From: Syntrophobacteraceae bacterium
GTDB lineage: Bacteria > Desulfobacterota > Syntrophobacteria > Syntrophobacterales > Syntrophobacteraceae
Reading direction: 5' to 3'
Length of the DNA stretch: 46,507 nucleotides
NCBI GenBank assembly: GCA_025453975.1
Contig: JALOPI010000029.1
Coordinates: 1-46,507, forward strand
Part shown: positions 25,970 through 33,408 of the stretch, piece by piece
Layout: every line of letters begins with the position of its first letter
Position numbering within the stretch: the first letter of the stretch is position 1
Position numbers and translations under genes: made by a program
The notes under the pieces: generated by a model
What the model was told of the DNA's origin: nothing
What the model saw: the letters and a program-made list of their open reading frames with translations, nothing else
Databases searched by the model: none

Positions 25970-27079
25970 ATGACAAGGGTGGATTTCATTGAATACTGTA
26001 AAGAACACCTCGGGAAGCCCTACATCTGGGGCTCGAATGGTCCTGACAGTTTCGACTGTTCAGGATTCGCCCAGGTGGTACTCGCAAGACTAGGCTTGGA
26101 TCCTCCGGGAGATCAGACGGCAAACGACATCTTCCGCCACTTCTCCAGGCCTGATGTTGGCGAACCGGTATCGACCCCCGAATGTGCCTGTTTGGTGTTC
26201 TATGGAAAGCCCGCAAGAGTCGGCCATGTTGCGATCTGCCTCAATGACAGCGAAATGATCGAAGCAGGGGGGGGCGGACCGGAGACAACCACCGTCGAAA
26301 AAGCACGGAAGGAGGGGGCCGAGGTCAGAATCCGCCCCATACGCCGGCGCAGCGACATCGTGGCCGTAATTCGCCCGCGTAACCTGCCGTGGTCTCGTTC
26401 CCCACAACCTGTCGCTTGCCATGCATTGTCGCCCTCCCGGGAGAGCAAGCAGCTTCTGTATAACACCATAGACATTTCACATTGGCAAACGGTTCAAGAT
26501 TTCCAGAAGGTCAAAGACAATGGTATCGATTTGGTGTTTCACAAAGCCACCCAGGGTTTTAAGTACATTGACCCCGTTTATAGTTCGAACAGGGATGGAT
26601 TTATGGCGGTCGGTATGGCATGGGGTTCTTATCATTTTGGCACTGGCGGCGATGGTTCCGACCAGGCAGATCACTTTCTCAGCGTGGCCGACCGCAATGG
26701 CCTTCTGGTCCTTGACCTCGAGGGGAATCCGCAGGGTAAGTCCATAAAGTTGGAGGAGGCCGAGGAGTTTGTCCAGTACCTCCGAGACGTAACAGGACGT
26801 TATCCCGGTCTCTATTCAGGACACACAGTCCGAGAGATGCTGGGGAAACATACGGACACGCCACTCGCAAGATGCTGGCTTTGGACCGCTAGGTACAGCA
26901 GCAACGCCCCCGTTATTCCCGAGGCTTGGGAAAAATGGACATTTTGGCAGTACACGGACGGTAAGCATGGAGGGGGGCCGCATTCGGTGGACGGCATAGG
27001 TATATGTGACCGGAACATTTTCAATGGAGACAAACAAGAGTTTGAGGAGTTTCTGAAATTGAATACAACTGCTTCCTAG
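25970..27079 (+). CDS. NlpC/P60 peptidase-GH25 muramidase fusion
   Basis: Two peptidoglycan hydrolases are joined in one 369-residue chain. Residues 1-~135 are an NlpC/P60 domain with nucleophile Cys30 in DSFDCSGFAQ and His86 in RVGHVAI. Residues ~163-366 are a GH25 (lysozyme) barrel with DISHWQ (Asp168), LVFHKATQGFKYIDP, AWGSYHF, the catalytic DLEG (Asp249/Glu251) and WTARYSSNAPV. It would cut both stem peptides and glycan. No signal peptide or membrane helix is present. A good site (AAGGAGG) precedes ATG 25970. The fold pair is known in phage and bacterial lysins; which order is common I cannot say. Confidence 0.93.
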   Translation: MTRVDFIEYCKEHLGKPYIWGSNGPDSFDCSGFAQVVLARLGLDPPGDQTANDIFRHFSRPDVGEPVSTPECACLVFYGKPARVGHVAICLNDSEMIEAGGGGPETTTVEKARKEGAEVRIRPIRRRSDIVAVIRPRNLPWSRSPQPVACHALSPSRESKQLLYNTIDISHWQTVQDFQKVKDNGIDLVFHKATQGFKYIDPVYSSNRDGFMAVGMAWGSYHFGTGGDGSDQADHFLSVADRNGLLVLDLEGNPQGKSIKLEEAEEFVQYLRDVTGRYPGLYSGHTVREMLGKHTDTPLARCWLWTARYSSNAPVIPEAWEKWTFWQYTDGKHGGGPHSVDGIGICDRNIFNGDKQEFEEFLKLNTTAS

Positions 27080-27135
27080 AGGTTGAACGCGCGGCATCTT
27101 GTTGTTATTATTTGCTATTTCTGTGAGTGAGTACA

Positions 27136-27249
27136 ATGTCTGATGACAAAACCTGCCAACTCTTCGTGCTGAAGGTGCGTTTGCGGAGGGATAGCCGCCG
27201 CAAGAGGCCAACCTTTCGGGGCCTGAGTGAGGAATGCGGGCCTTTATGA
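27136..27249 (+). CDS. Possible 37-aa ORF, or lost 5' end of the next gene
   Basis: ATG 27136 opens a 37-codon frame (SDDKTCQLFVLKVRLRRDSR ... SEECGPL) that ends in TGA 27247. It is in the same frame as the lysozyme-like gene downstream, with TGA codons at 27247 and 27253 between. It is Arg-rich and matches nothing known to me. It could be chance or a broken start of that gene. Confidence 0.2.
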   Translation: MSDDKTCQLFVLKVRLRRDSRRKRPTFRGLSEECGPL

Positions 27250-27312
27250 GAGTGAAGGTGGCGAGTCGCCGGAAGATTTGTCTCTGGCCGGGATATTACC
27301 GAACAAAAGTGT

Positions 27313-28332
27313 TTGTCGCCGCCCGGAGACGGTGCAAGCAGTGGGAGTAATGCTCAAGCTGAATCGGATCCGGTATGCTTCGATAACACGCCGCCCGTAG
27401 GGTCAGACGACATCAACCTTGTCGTTAAGCGAGTAGACAACGATGAGATGGTGATAGCGGACAATCAGGCAAAGACGACTCACAAGCGGTTTGCCAGCGG
27501 CAAGGGCGGAAAGACTCCGACCGACTACTTCCTGCGTGCTCCAAATGCTGGCATGCGCGCATTTGCAGCGGTGCTGGATGTGGTCGCAGCGCATCCCGCA
27601 CCGGAAATCGAGCAGATCATCCGGGTAGCCTCGGATTCGAGCATCATGCAGTACCACTGGAACAATCGCGGCCGCGCTCCTGCGGGATACATCAAAGGCA
27701 TGGCGGTGACGTATGCTCGGGCCTACTGCAAGCTCAAGGCTGGCGATGTCGTAGCCAGAGAAATGGCCAAGCCGGTCACCGGCGACAACGACCGGGATGC
27801 CCTTGCCTGGTACAACCAGAAGTTTCTCGATGCCGGTCTTCACAACGACTGCGCCAGCGATGAATTATTGCGCCGTCTTTTCGTCCTCATGATCGGGCTC
27901 GGCATGCGAGAGAGCTCGGGAAGGTACTGCGAAGGTCGCGACCGCTCCGCCTCGAACACCAACTCGAGCACTGCGGAGGCCGGACTGTTTCAGACGAGCT
28001 ACAATGCCAAGGCCGGAAGCCCACTGATGCCGCAACTTTTCACGCAGTATGCGGGACGCGCCGATTTTCTCGATATTTTCAAGGAAGGTGTCAAAGCCAG
28101 GGATTTGGATCTTGAAAACTACGGGAGCGGCGAAGGACGGGAGTTTCAGAGACTATCGAAGGTATGTCCCGCCTTTGCAGTCGAGTTTGCCGCAGTCGGC
28201 CTGCGGAACATCCGCAAGCACTGGGGACCAATTAAGAGGAGGGAGGCAGAGGTCAGGCAGGAGTGTGACGATATGCTCCTTCGGGTACAGAAGGCGGTGG
28301 ATACATTCAATCTCTGCACTGCCTTGGTATAA
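27313..28332 (+). CDS. Lysozyme-like / transglycosylase-type peptidoglycan hydrolase
   Basis: The only start in the open frame before the first internal Met is TTG 27313, without a ribosome site, so the N-terminus is uncertain. The C-terminal half carries MIGLGMRESSGRYCEGRD (Glu200 is the likely catalytic acid), then NSSTAEAGLFQTSYNA, which is the lysozyme/SLT-like core of a family of bacterial wall hydrolases. The helical region (residues ~70-180) before it is not recognised. There is no signal peptide. It follows the NlpC-GH25 gene by ~230 nt and completes a group of wall- and protein-cleaving enzymes. TGA codons just upstream in frame suggest the original start may be lost. Confidence 0.72.
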   Translation: MSPPGDGASSGSNAQAESDPVCFDNTPPVGSDDINLVVKRVDNDEMVIADNQAKTTHKRFASGKGGKTPTDYFLRAPNAGMRAFAAVLDVVAAHPAPEIEQIIRVASDSSIMQYHWNNRGRAPAGYIKGMAVTYARAYCKLKAGDVVAREMAKPVTGDNDRDALAWYNQKFLDAGLHNDCASDELLRRLFVLMIGLGMRESSGRYCEGRDRSASNTNSSTAEAGLFQTSYNAKAGSPLMPQLFTQYAGRADFLDIFKEGVKARDLDLENYGSGEGREFQRLSKVCPAFAVEFAAVGLRNIRKHWGPIKRREAEVRQECDDMLLRVQKAVDTFNLCTALV

Positions 28333-28526
28333 CCCGTCGGTTCTCGAAAGGGAGAAACCTGTTGCAGGCCCGCCATGCTGAGAGAACGGGTGTCCTGGCG
28401 GTGCTGGAGAGGCTAAGGCTATAACAGGAATTCAAGCTTTGGCCGTGTAAACAAAGGTCAGACTTTCGATGTGGCCAACCTGGAGCGGGTGAGCAAGATA
28501 TACCATGCATGAGAGGTTAATCAATT

Positions 28527-29306
28527 ATGAGCATAAAACCCATCACAAAAGACCCTACGGAAGATGATTGGAACTTCTTGGATCTCATAGAAAGATTTCA
28601 GGGGGATACGAAGGTAGATACTACTGAGCAAAATATAGTTGATACGATAAATGCTGAAATGAGGTCGGGCAAGAAAAAAATCGAGAAAAAAATGATTTAT
28701 GAATTCACACGTCGACTAATTGGCGTGGCCTATGAAGAGTTCATCAGTAGAATGGAGCCTATTGGATGGGGTATAAACCTGGTAAACCACCGTGGAGGTC
28801 AAATAAAGCCTGGTCCGAAGCCTGAGACTGGAGATTGGGATACAGAGGTCAGGCAGATCGAGAGAATGTCTTTGGGAACTTTCAACATTGAGCCATCTAG
28901 GTGTGTAATCAATAATCTGCTTGTTGATCCTGCTTTGAAGTTTGTAGAAAGTCTATTGCCTTATGAGATGGATATGACCAAGACTGAAATCATTAGGTCG
29001 TGGAATTCAAGTCGCCTATCAAAGGTGTATTGGCGTGTGTACTATTCAAATGACAAAAGTGTAGTAGATGATATTGGCACTGTTGAATTTATGAAATTCA
29101 ATGATAAGACAATGGTAACTTTTCATTCTGTTCATGATCTAAAATTCAGTAAAATCATGGGAGTAGATATTGATAAAACTAACAAACTTTACGACAAAAT
29201 TAAGCATATGGTTGGAGACTATTTCCTTGAGTGTATCAAACACTACGAGAAAATTGCCAAGGGTGTGGTGGATGCAACTCCTTATGGGGATTATTTGAAA
29301 CGTTGA
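28527..29306 (+). CDS. AT-rich orphan gene, unknown function
   Basis: The 259-residue soluble product (SIKPITKDPTEDDWNFLDLI ... VDATPYGDYLKR) has no family I recognise. The codon choice is very different from its neighbours: third positions are mostly A/T, while flanking genes are strongly G/C. The second half (WRVYYSNDKSVVDDIGTVEF, MKFNDKTMVTFHSVHDLKFS) looks like an alpha/beta domain with alternating strands. Neither a signal nor a membrane helix is present. Base composition and lack of relatives point to recent acquisition. It lies just before the cobalamin riboswitch, on the same strand. Confidence 0.8.
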   Translation: MSIKPITKDPTEDDWNFLDLIERFQGDTKVDTTEQNIVDTINAEMRSGKKKIEKKMIYEFTRRLIGVAYEEFISRMEPIGWGINLVNHRGGQIKPGPKPETGDWDTEVRQIERMSLGTFNIEPSRCVINNLLVDPALKFVESLLPYEMDMTKTEIIRSWNSSRLSKVYWRVYYSNDKSVVDDIGTVEFMKFNDKTMVTFHSVHDLKFSKIMGVDIDKTNKLYDKIKHMVGDYFLECIKHYEKIAKGVVDATPYGDYLKR

Positions 29307-29554
29307 TTCACTACCGGGCAATTTTGAGCCCTTACTTCAGCGTATCAAGTTAAGTTAAGCGCGGATGGGCAAGTTTTCCTCCAGCAGATGGTCGAGGATT
29401 TGTAATCCCAGCTTATACCGCGAACGGCTACGAGCTAGACTTTCTAGGGGGAGGGCCATGGGGATTGCATGGTCTGACAGCCCCCCTCTGCATTCCAGGT
29501 TGACGATGCCTGTCCGTTGGTCTAATAGTTTTGGGGTAGCGCAAAACCATGGAG

Positions 29555-29720
29555 TCTCGTCAGGTACGAGCTGTTTAAAAGGGAATCCCGTGAGAACCGG
29601 GAGCGGTCCCGCCGCTGTGAACGGGGACGAAATCCGGGAATGCCACTGCTTCGGTGACGCGAGGCGGGAAGGTCCGGAAAGTAGAGTGATCCGTGAGCCA
29701 GAAGACCTGCCTGAGGGAGA
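29555..29720 (+). promoter_or_regulatory. Cobalamin (B12) riboswitch
   Basis: The conserved core is readable in order: an AAAAGGGAA segment (29577-29585), GAGCGGTCCCGCCGCTGTGA (29601-29620), ATGCCACTGCTTCGG (29640-29654) and GAGTGATCCGTGAGCC then AGAAGACCTGCC (29684-29711), the B12 box. Spacing matches the known aptamer. An intrinsic terminator 75 nt downstream, then an 85-aa gene and cbiK, give it a cobalt/B12 context. Boundaries are approximate. Confidence 0.93.
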
Positions 29721-29786
29721 AAGGTGATCCGGTACGTGGAGATGCCGGGCGAGCCGATTGAGGATGAAGCAAAACTTGGGTGCAAT

Positions 29787-29819
29787 CCTTGGGGTCTCGA
29801 TCCCCAGGGATTTTTTTTT
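29787..29819 (+). terminator. Riboswitch-linked intrinsic terminator
   Basis: CCTTGGGG pairs with CCCCAGGG (one G-U) across a 7-nt loop, followed by A and nine T. It sits between the aptamer and the first gene, so it can serve as the transcription-attenuating platform when B12 is bound. Confidence 0.8.
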
Positions 29820-29924
29820 GCCCTGGGTCTGGGGCATGCTGGTCGAGCGCTTTCTTCTCCACGCATTCACCATCGGACCGGGGAGCCTGAGCTCGCCGGG
29901 CTGACTCACCACAGGGGGTGTCGA

Positions 29925-30182
29925 ATGAAACAGGGATTGATCGTGTACGTGACGGAAGGCAAGGATGAGGTCGCGCTGCAGGACGCACAGGATCTGAAGG
30001 GGGCTTGCCGGTCCCTGGGAGCTTCGGCGGTTCGCGTGGCCACAACCGAGGATGACCTGGCCTACGGCTGGTGGCAGCTCATCGGTCGGGGCATGCACCA
30101 GGTGTCCTGCGTCTCGGCCGCCTACGATGCCGCGGAGGGAACCTTCAAGCCCCACGGAGCGGTCATGAGACTCTGGGGCTGA
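29925..30182 (+). CDS. Small B12-riboswitch-controlled protein (85 aa)
   Basis: ATG 29925 follows GGGGGTG and gives 85 residues: MKQGLIVYVTEGKDEVALQD, a helix with GACRSLGASAVRVATTEDDL, and WWQLIGRGMHQVSCVSAAYD. The upstream open frame runs through the terminator and is not translated in a sensible way. I do not know a named family. It is the first gene behind the cobalamin riboswitch and is followed by cbiK, so it may take part in cobalt handling or tetrapyrrole metabolism, or be regulatory; that is inference. The size and composition suggest a soluble alpha/beta protein. Confidence 0.7.
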   Translation: MKQGLIVYVTEGKDEVALQDAQDLKGACRSLGASAVRVATTEDDLAYGWWQLIGRGMHQVSCVSAAYDAAEGTFKPHGAVMRLWG

Positions 30183-30205
30183 GCCATCGGGGGAGGTGTT
30201 GGCAC

Positions 30206-30300
30206 GGAGACAGGGGGATGCCGTGGCGGGGGAAGGAAAGGCGGAGCCACACGGAATCCCATGCCGGGCAAACCCCTGTCTCCGCAGGCGCGAAGCCTCG
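30206..30300 (+). ncRNA. Candidate structured RNA between the small gene and cbiK
   Basis: GGAGACAGGGG (30206-30216) is a perfect complement of CCCCTGTCTCC (30273-30283). The right arm also lies inside a local fold: GGGCAAACC (30266-30274), a CCTG/CAGG stem, then CGCGAAGCC (30289-30297). That pair of sequences is close to the GGGCAAACC...CGCAAAGCC core of the c-di-GMP-I (GEMM) aptamer, but the third helix of GEMM is not evident. Two mutually exclusive pairings suggest a switch. Identity is unproven. Confidence 0.35.
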
Positions 30301-30435
30301 AGGCGACAGCCCCCACGGCTACGTTGGACGGCGCCCGACGGAGTGGGCTGATTGCCCGGGGGGGGTCTCGAGCCAGAAGCCCGAAAACTCGAGCTTGAAG
30401 CTCACCTTTTTTGACAGGTGAGGAAGGAGGACGCG

Positions 30436-31332
30436 GTGAAGAAGCTTTGTCTCATAGTGTGGGCCGGGCTGCTGGGTCTGGTGATTTCAGGCACGCTGGC
30501 GCATGCGGGTCGCGGAGAAAACCGGCCTGAGCGGCGTGCCATCGTGCTGGCGGCTTTCGGGACGACGGTTCCAGAGGCTCAGCGCGCGCTGAGCCAGGTG
30601 GAGCAAAGGGTCCGGGAGACTTTCCCCGGGGTGGAGGTTCGGTGGGGGTACACCTCGCGAATGGTGAGGAGCAAGCTGGCCGGGGACGGGAAGCTCCTGG
30701 ATTCACCCGAGATGGCTCTGGCCCGGCTCATGGACGAGGGCTTCACCCACGTGGCCGTTTTGTCCCTCCACACCATTCCGGGCCGGGAGTTCCACGAGCT
30801 GGCTCAAAATGCCCGACTGTTCCAACAGATGTCGGGAGGATTCGAGAAGGTGGTGGTGGCCTTGCCCTTGCTCTCCTCCCGCGAGGACCAGGCGCGGGTG
30901 GCCAGGGCGATCCTGCGGAACGTCCCATCGACCCGGAAGCCCCAGGATGGGGTGCTGCTCATGGGACACGGCAGCGGGCAGCATCCCTCGGATGCCATTT
31001 ACGCGGCACTGGGACAGGTTTTGTCCGAACTGGATCCCCATGTCCACGTGGCCACGGTGGACGGGTACCCCAGGCTGGAGGACGTCCTTCCCAGGCTGGA
31101 AGCCGCCAGGGTCCGCAAGGTGATCCTGATGCCTTTGATGGCCGTGGCGGGGGACCACGCGCGGAACGACATGGCGGGAAGCGAGCCGGACAGCTGGAAG
31201 TCGGTGCTCCAGAGCAAGGGGTACGATTGTGAAGTGGTGCTGAAGGGAACCGCTGAATATCCGGAGATCGTGGACGTGTGGCTGGACCACCTGCGCGACG
31301 CCATGGAGCAGTTCCAGTACAGCCCCCGTTGA
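30436..31332 (+). CDS. cbiK: Periplasmic sirohydrochlorin cobaltochelatase (CbiK)
   Basis: I choose GTG 30436, five nt after AGGAAGGAGG; an earlier in-frame GTG at 30418 has no site. The 298-residue product has a signal peptide (KKLCLIVWAGLLGLVISGTL, cleavage near AHAG). The two-domain chelatase follows: IVLAAFGTTVPEAQRALSQV, VLSLHTIPGREFHEL, then LLMGHGSGQHPSDAIY, and LMAVAGDHARNDMAG, with the two catalytic histidines in GHGSG and GDHARND. It inserts Co2+ (or Fe2+) into sirohydrochlorin. The exported form is known from Desulfovibrio. The riboswitch 0.7 kb upstream suggests repression by B12. Confidence 0.93.
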   Translation: MKKLCLIVWAGLLGLVISGTLAHAGRGENRPERRAIVLAAFGTTVPEAQRALSQVEQRVRETFPGVEVRWGYTSRMVRSKLAGDGKLLDSPEMALARLMDEGFTHVAVLSLHTIPGREFHELAQNARLFQQMSGGFEKVVVALPLLSSREDQARVARAILRNVPSTRKPQDGVLLMGHGSGQHPSDAIYAALGQVLSELDPHVHVATVDGYPRLEDVLPRLEAARVRKVILMPLMAVAGDHARNDMAGSEPDSWKSVLQSKGYDCEVVLKGTAEYPEIVDVWLDHLRDAMEQFQYSPR

Positions 31333-31356
31333 AATGATGGATATAGTGAATGAAAT

Positions 31357-31383
31357 GAGGGATCCCCATTGCGGAGATCCCTC
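31357..31383 (+). terminator. Hairpin after cbiK, weak terminator candidate
   Basis: GAGGGATC and GATCCCTC form a perfect 8-bp stem with an 11-nt loop, 25 nt past the cbiK stop. The run of T expected for an intrinsic terminator is missing, so it may only stabilise the transcript end. Confidence 0.4.
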
Positions 31384-31533
31384 TCAATCCTCTGTTCCCG
31401 ACCCCGGGTCATCGGTAAGGGACGGCACATTTTCCTGACCATTAAATTAAATTCGGATTATGCTTCAGGCAAGGAGGGGGGACTCCGTAAGATTGCAAAC
31501 CCATCGCCGCCCCCGGGGAAGGCACAGACCTCG

Positions 31534-33408
31534 ATGCTCCAGCTGCGGAACAAAATCTCGCACCGATTCTTTCTGGCCATCATGGTCATCGTCGTCATAC
31601 CCATCGCCATCATGGGTTACGAGAGCACCATCCTGACGAAGCGGACCCTGACCGCTTTCGCCTTTCAGCACATGGCGACCCTGGCCGAGACCCGCGCGAA
31701 CCATCTGGATTCCTGGCTGGAGGAGCGGCTGGACGATGTGGGGGTGCTGTCGCGGCTGCCCGCCATCCGGGAGGCCTGCGAGCGCTTCCGCGACCAGGCG
31801 GTGAAATCGGGGGAGCCGCCTTCGCACTTCATGCGGGACACCCTGAACCTCATCGAGGAGCGATCTCCCTCCTACGAGAACATCTACATTCTGCTTCAGG
31901 ACGGCCGGGTCCTGGCCTCGACGCACCCCGAGCGGGCCGATGATGCGGTCTTCCGCGATCTGGGGGTCCTCGGCGGGCTCGAGGACAGCCAGGAGCCGAT
32001 GCTCAGCCCCGTCTACCAGTACGGGGACGCCGCCGGCTGGCACGTGCAGATCGCGGCCAGGATCGACGGCCGGGACGGAAGCCCCCTGGCCTTCATCGTG
32101 GCCGTCCTCGACCTCTCCAGGACCATCGACCCCATCATGGTGGAGCGCATCGGCCTGGGAGAGACTGGCGAGACGTACCTCGTGAACCGGGACCGCCGGA
32201 TCATCTCTCAATCGCGCTTCCTGGCATGGGATGAGATCGTGGATCGGCAGTTCGATACCGCGGGGATTCGAGCCGTCCTGGAGGAGAAGAAGGGTACGGC
32301 CATCTACCTGAGCTACACCGGCCAGGAGGTGCTGGGCTCCTATGTGTGGATGCCCCGCTACGAGTGGGGTATCCTGGCCGAAATGGAGACGGACGAGATC
32401 CTCTGGCCCCTCCAGTGGATCAAGACCATCGGCATCCTCACCACGCTGATGGTCAGCTTCGTCTGCCTGCTCATGGCTTACGCCGTGAGCCGGCGGGTTT
32501 CCATGCCCATCGTGCAGGTGTCGGCGGCAGCCGAGCTCATGGCCCGGGGTGACCTGCTTCAGCGGATTCCCTTTTCGAGCCAGGATGAAGTGGGACGACT
32601 GGCCCAGAGCTTCAACACCATGGCCCGGCAGCTCTCCCAGTCCGTGGCGTCCCTCCGGCAGAAGGAGGAATCCCTGCAGAAGGCCTACGATGAGCTCATC
32701 GCGACCCAGGAGCAGCTCCTGCGCTCGGAGCGCATGGCGGCCATCGGCGAGCTGGTCGCCTCCGTCGCCCACGAGATGAGGGGCCCCCTTTCCTCCATCC
32801 GACTCAACCTGCAGATCATCGGGCGTTCCCTGAGCCCCGACACGGTGCTGCGCGAGCATTACGAAATCGCTTTCGACCAGGTCCTGCAGATGGAGAGGAT
32901 GTTCTCGGATCTTTTGAATTATAGCAAGCCCCTGGAGATTCAACGGCAGGATGTCCGCGCCGAGGACCTTCTGGAGCGGTGCATGCAAGCACTGGAGGGC
33001 GAGCTGGCGACCCGGGCCATCCGGGTGGAGCGGGCCATGGAGCCGGATCTGCCCCCTTTCATCGCCGATCCCGACAAGGTCGAGCAAGTGCTGCTGAATG
33101 TGATGAAAAACGCCATCGAGGCCTCGCCCCAGGGGGCATGGATCCAGGTGGCCTGCTCGTCGGAGGAGAGCGCGGCCGGGGGGACTGTCACCATCGCGGT
33201 CACCGATCAGGGGACGGGTATCTCGCAACGGAACCTGAAGATGATCTTTCAGCCGTTTTTCACGACCAGAAAAAAGGGAACGGGCCTGGGTCTTTCCATC
33301 GTTAAAAAGATCATGGATGCCCACCGGGGCGTGATGCTCGTCGAAAGCGAGGAAGGCCGCGGAACCATCGTGCGTTTGACTTTTCCCGGAGTCCGAGGTG
33401 CCGAATGA
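31534..33408 (+). CDS. Cache-domain sensor histidine kinase (NtrC-type partner)
   Basis: ATG 31534 (624 residues) is chosen over an upstream open frame without coding character. The order is TM1 (residues ~12-32, FFLAIMVIVVIPIAIMG), a periplasmic double-Cache sensor (~35-305, with ETYLVNRDRRIISQSRF), TM2 (~310-330) and HAMP (DEVGRLAQSFNTMARQL). The cytoplasmic part is HisKA with the H box ASVAHEMRGPLSSIRLNLQI and an HATPase with NVMKNAIEASPQG and TGLGLSIVKKIMDAHRG. The stop overlaps the regulator as ATGA. The ligand is unknown; proximity to cbiK is not proof of a link. Confidence 0.92.
   Translation: MLQLRNKISHRFFLAIMVIVVIPIAIMGYESTILTKRTLTAFAFQHMATLAETRANHLDSWLEERLDDVGVLSRLPAIREACERFRDQAVKSGEPPSHFMRDTLNLIEERSPSYENIYILLQDGRVLASTHPERADDAVFRDLGVLGGLEDSQEPMLSPVYQYGDAAGWHVQIAARIDGRDGSPLAFIVAVLDLSRTIDPIMVERIGLGETGETYLVNRDRRIISQSRFLAWDEIVDRQFDTAGIRAVLEEKKGTAIYLSYTGQEVLGSYVWMPRYEWGILAEMETDEILWPLQWIKTIGILTTLMVSFVCLLMAYAVSRRVSMPIVQVSAAAELMARGDLLQRIPFSSQDEVGRLAQSFNTMARQLSQSVASLRQKEESLQKAYDELIATQEQLLRSERMAAIGELVASVAHEMRGPLSSIRLNLQIIGRSLSPDTVLREHYEIAFDQVLQMERMFSDLLNYSKPLEIQRQDVRAEDLLERCMQALEGELATRAIRVERAMEPDLPPFIADPDKVEQVLLNVMKNAIEASPQGAWIQVACSSEESAAGGTVTIAVTDQGTGISQRNLKMIFQPFFTTRKKGTGLGLSIVKKIMDAHRGVMLVESEEGRGTIVRLTFPGVRGAE

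Noticed and set aside
27247..27255. Selenocysteine (TGA recoding) upstream of the lysozyme-like gene
   Set aside because: Two TGA codons six bases apart, no visible SECIS-type hairpin just behind them, and no known selenoprotein of this kind; decay or a different start is more likely.
30200..30222. Sigma54-type promoter at TTGGCACGG
   Set aside because: The TGGCAC part is there but the downstream TTGC/GC element at -12 is missing at the required spacing.
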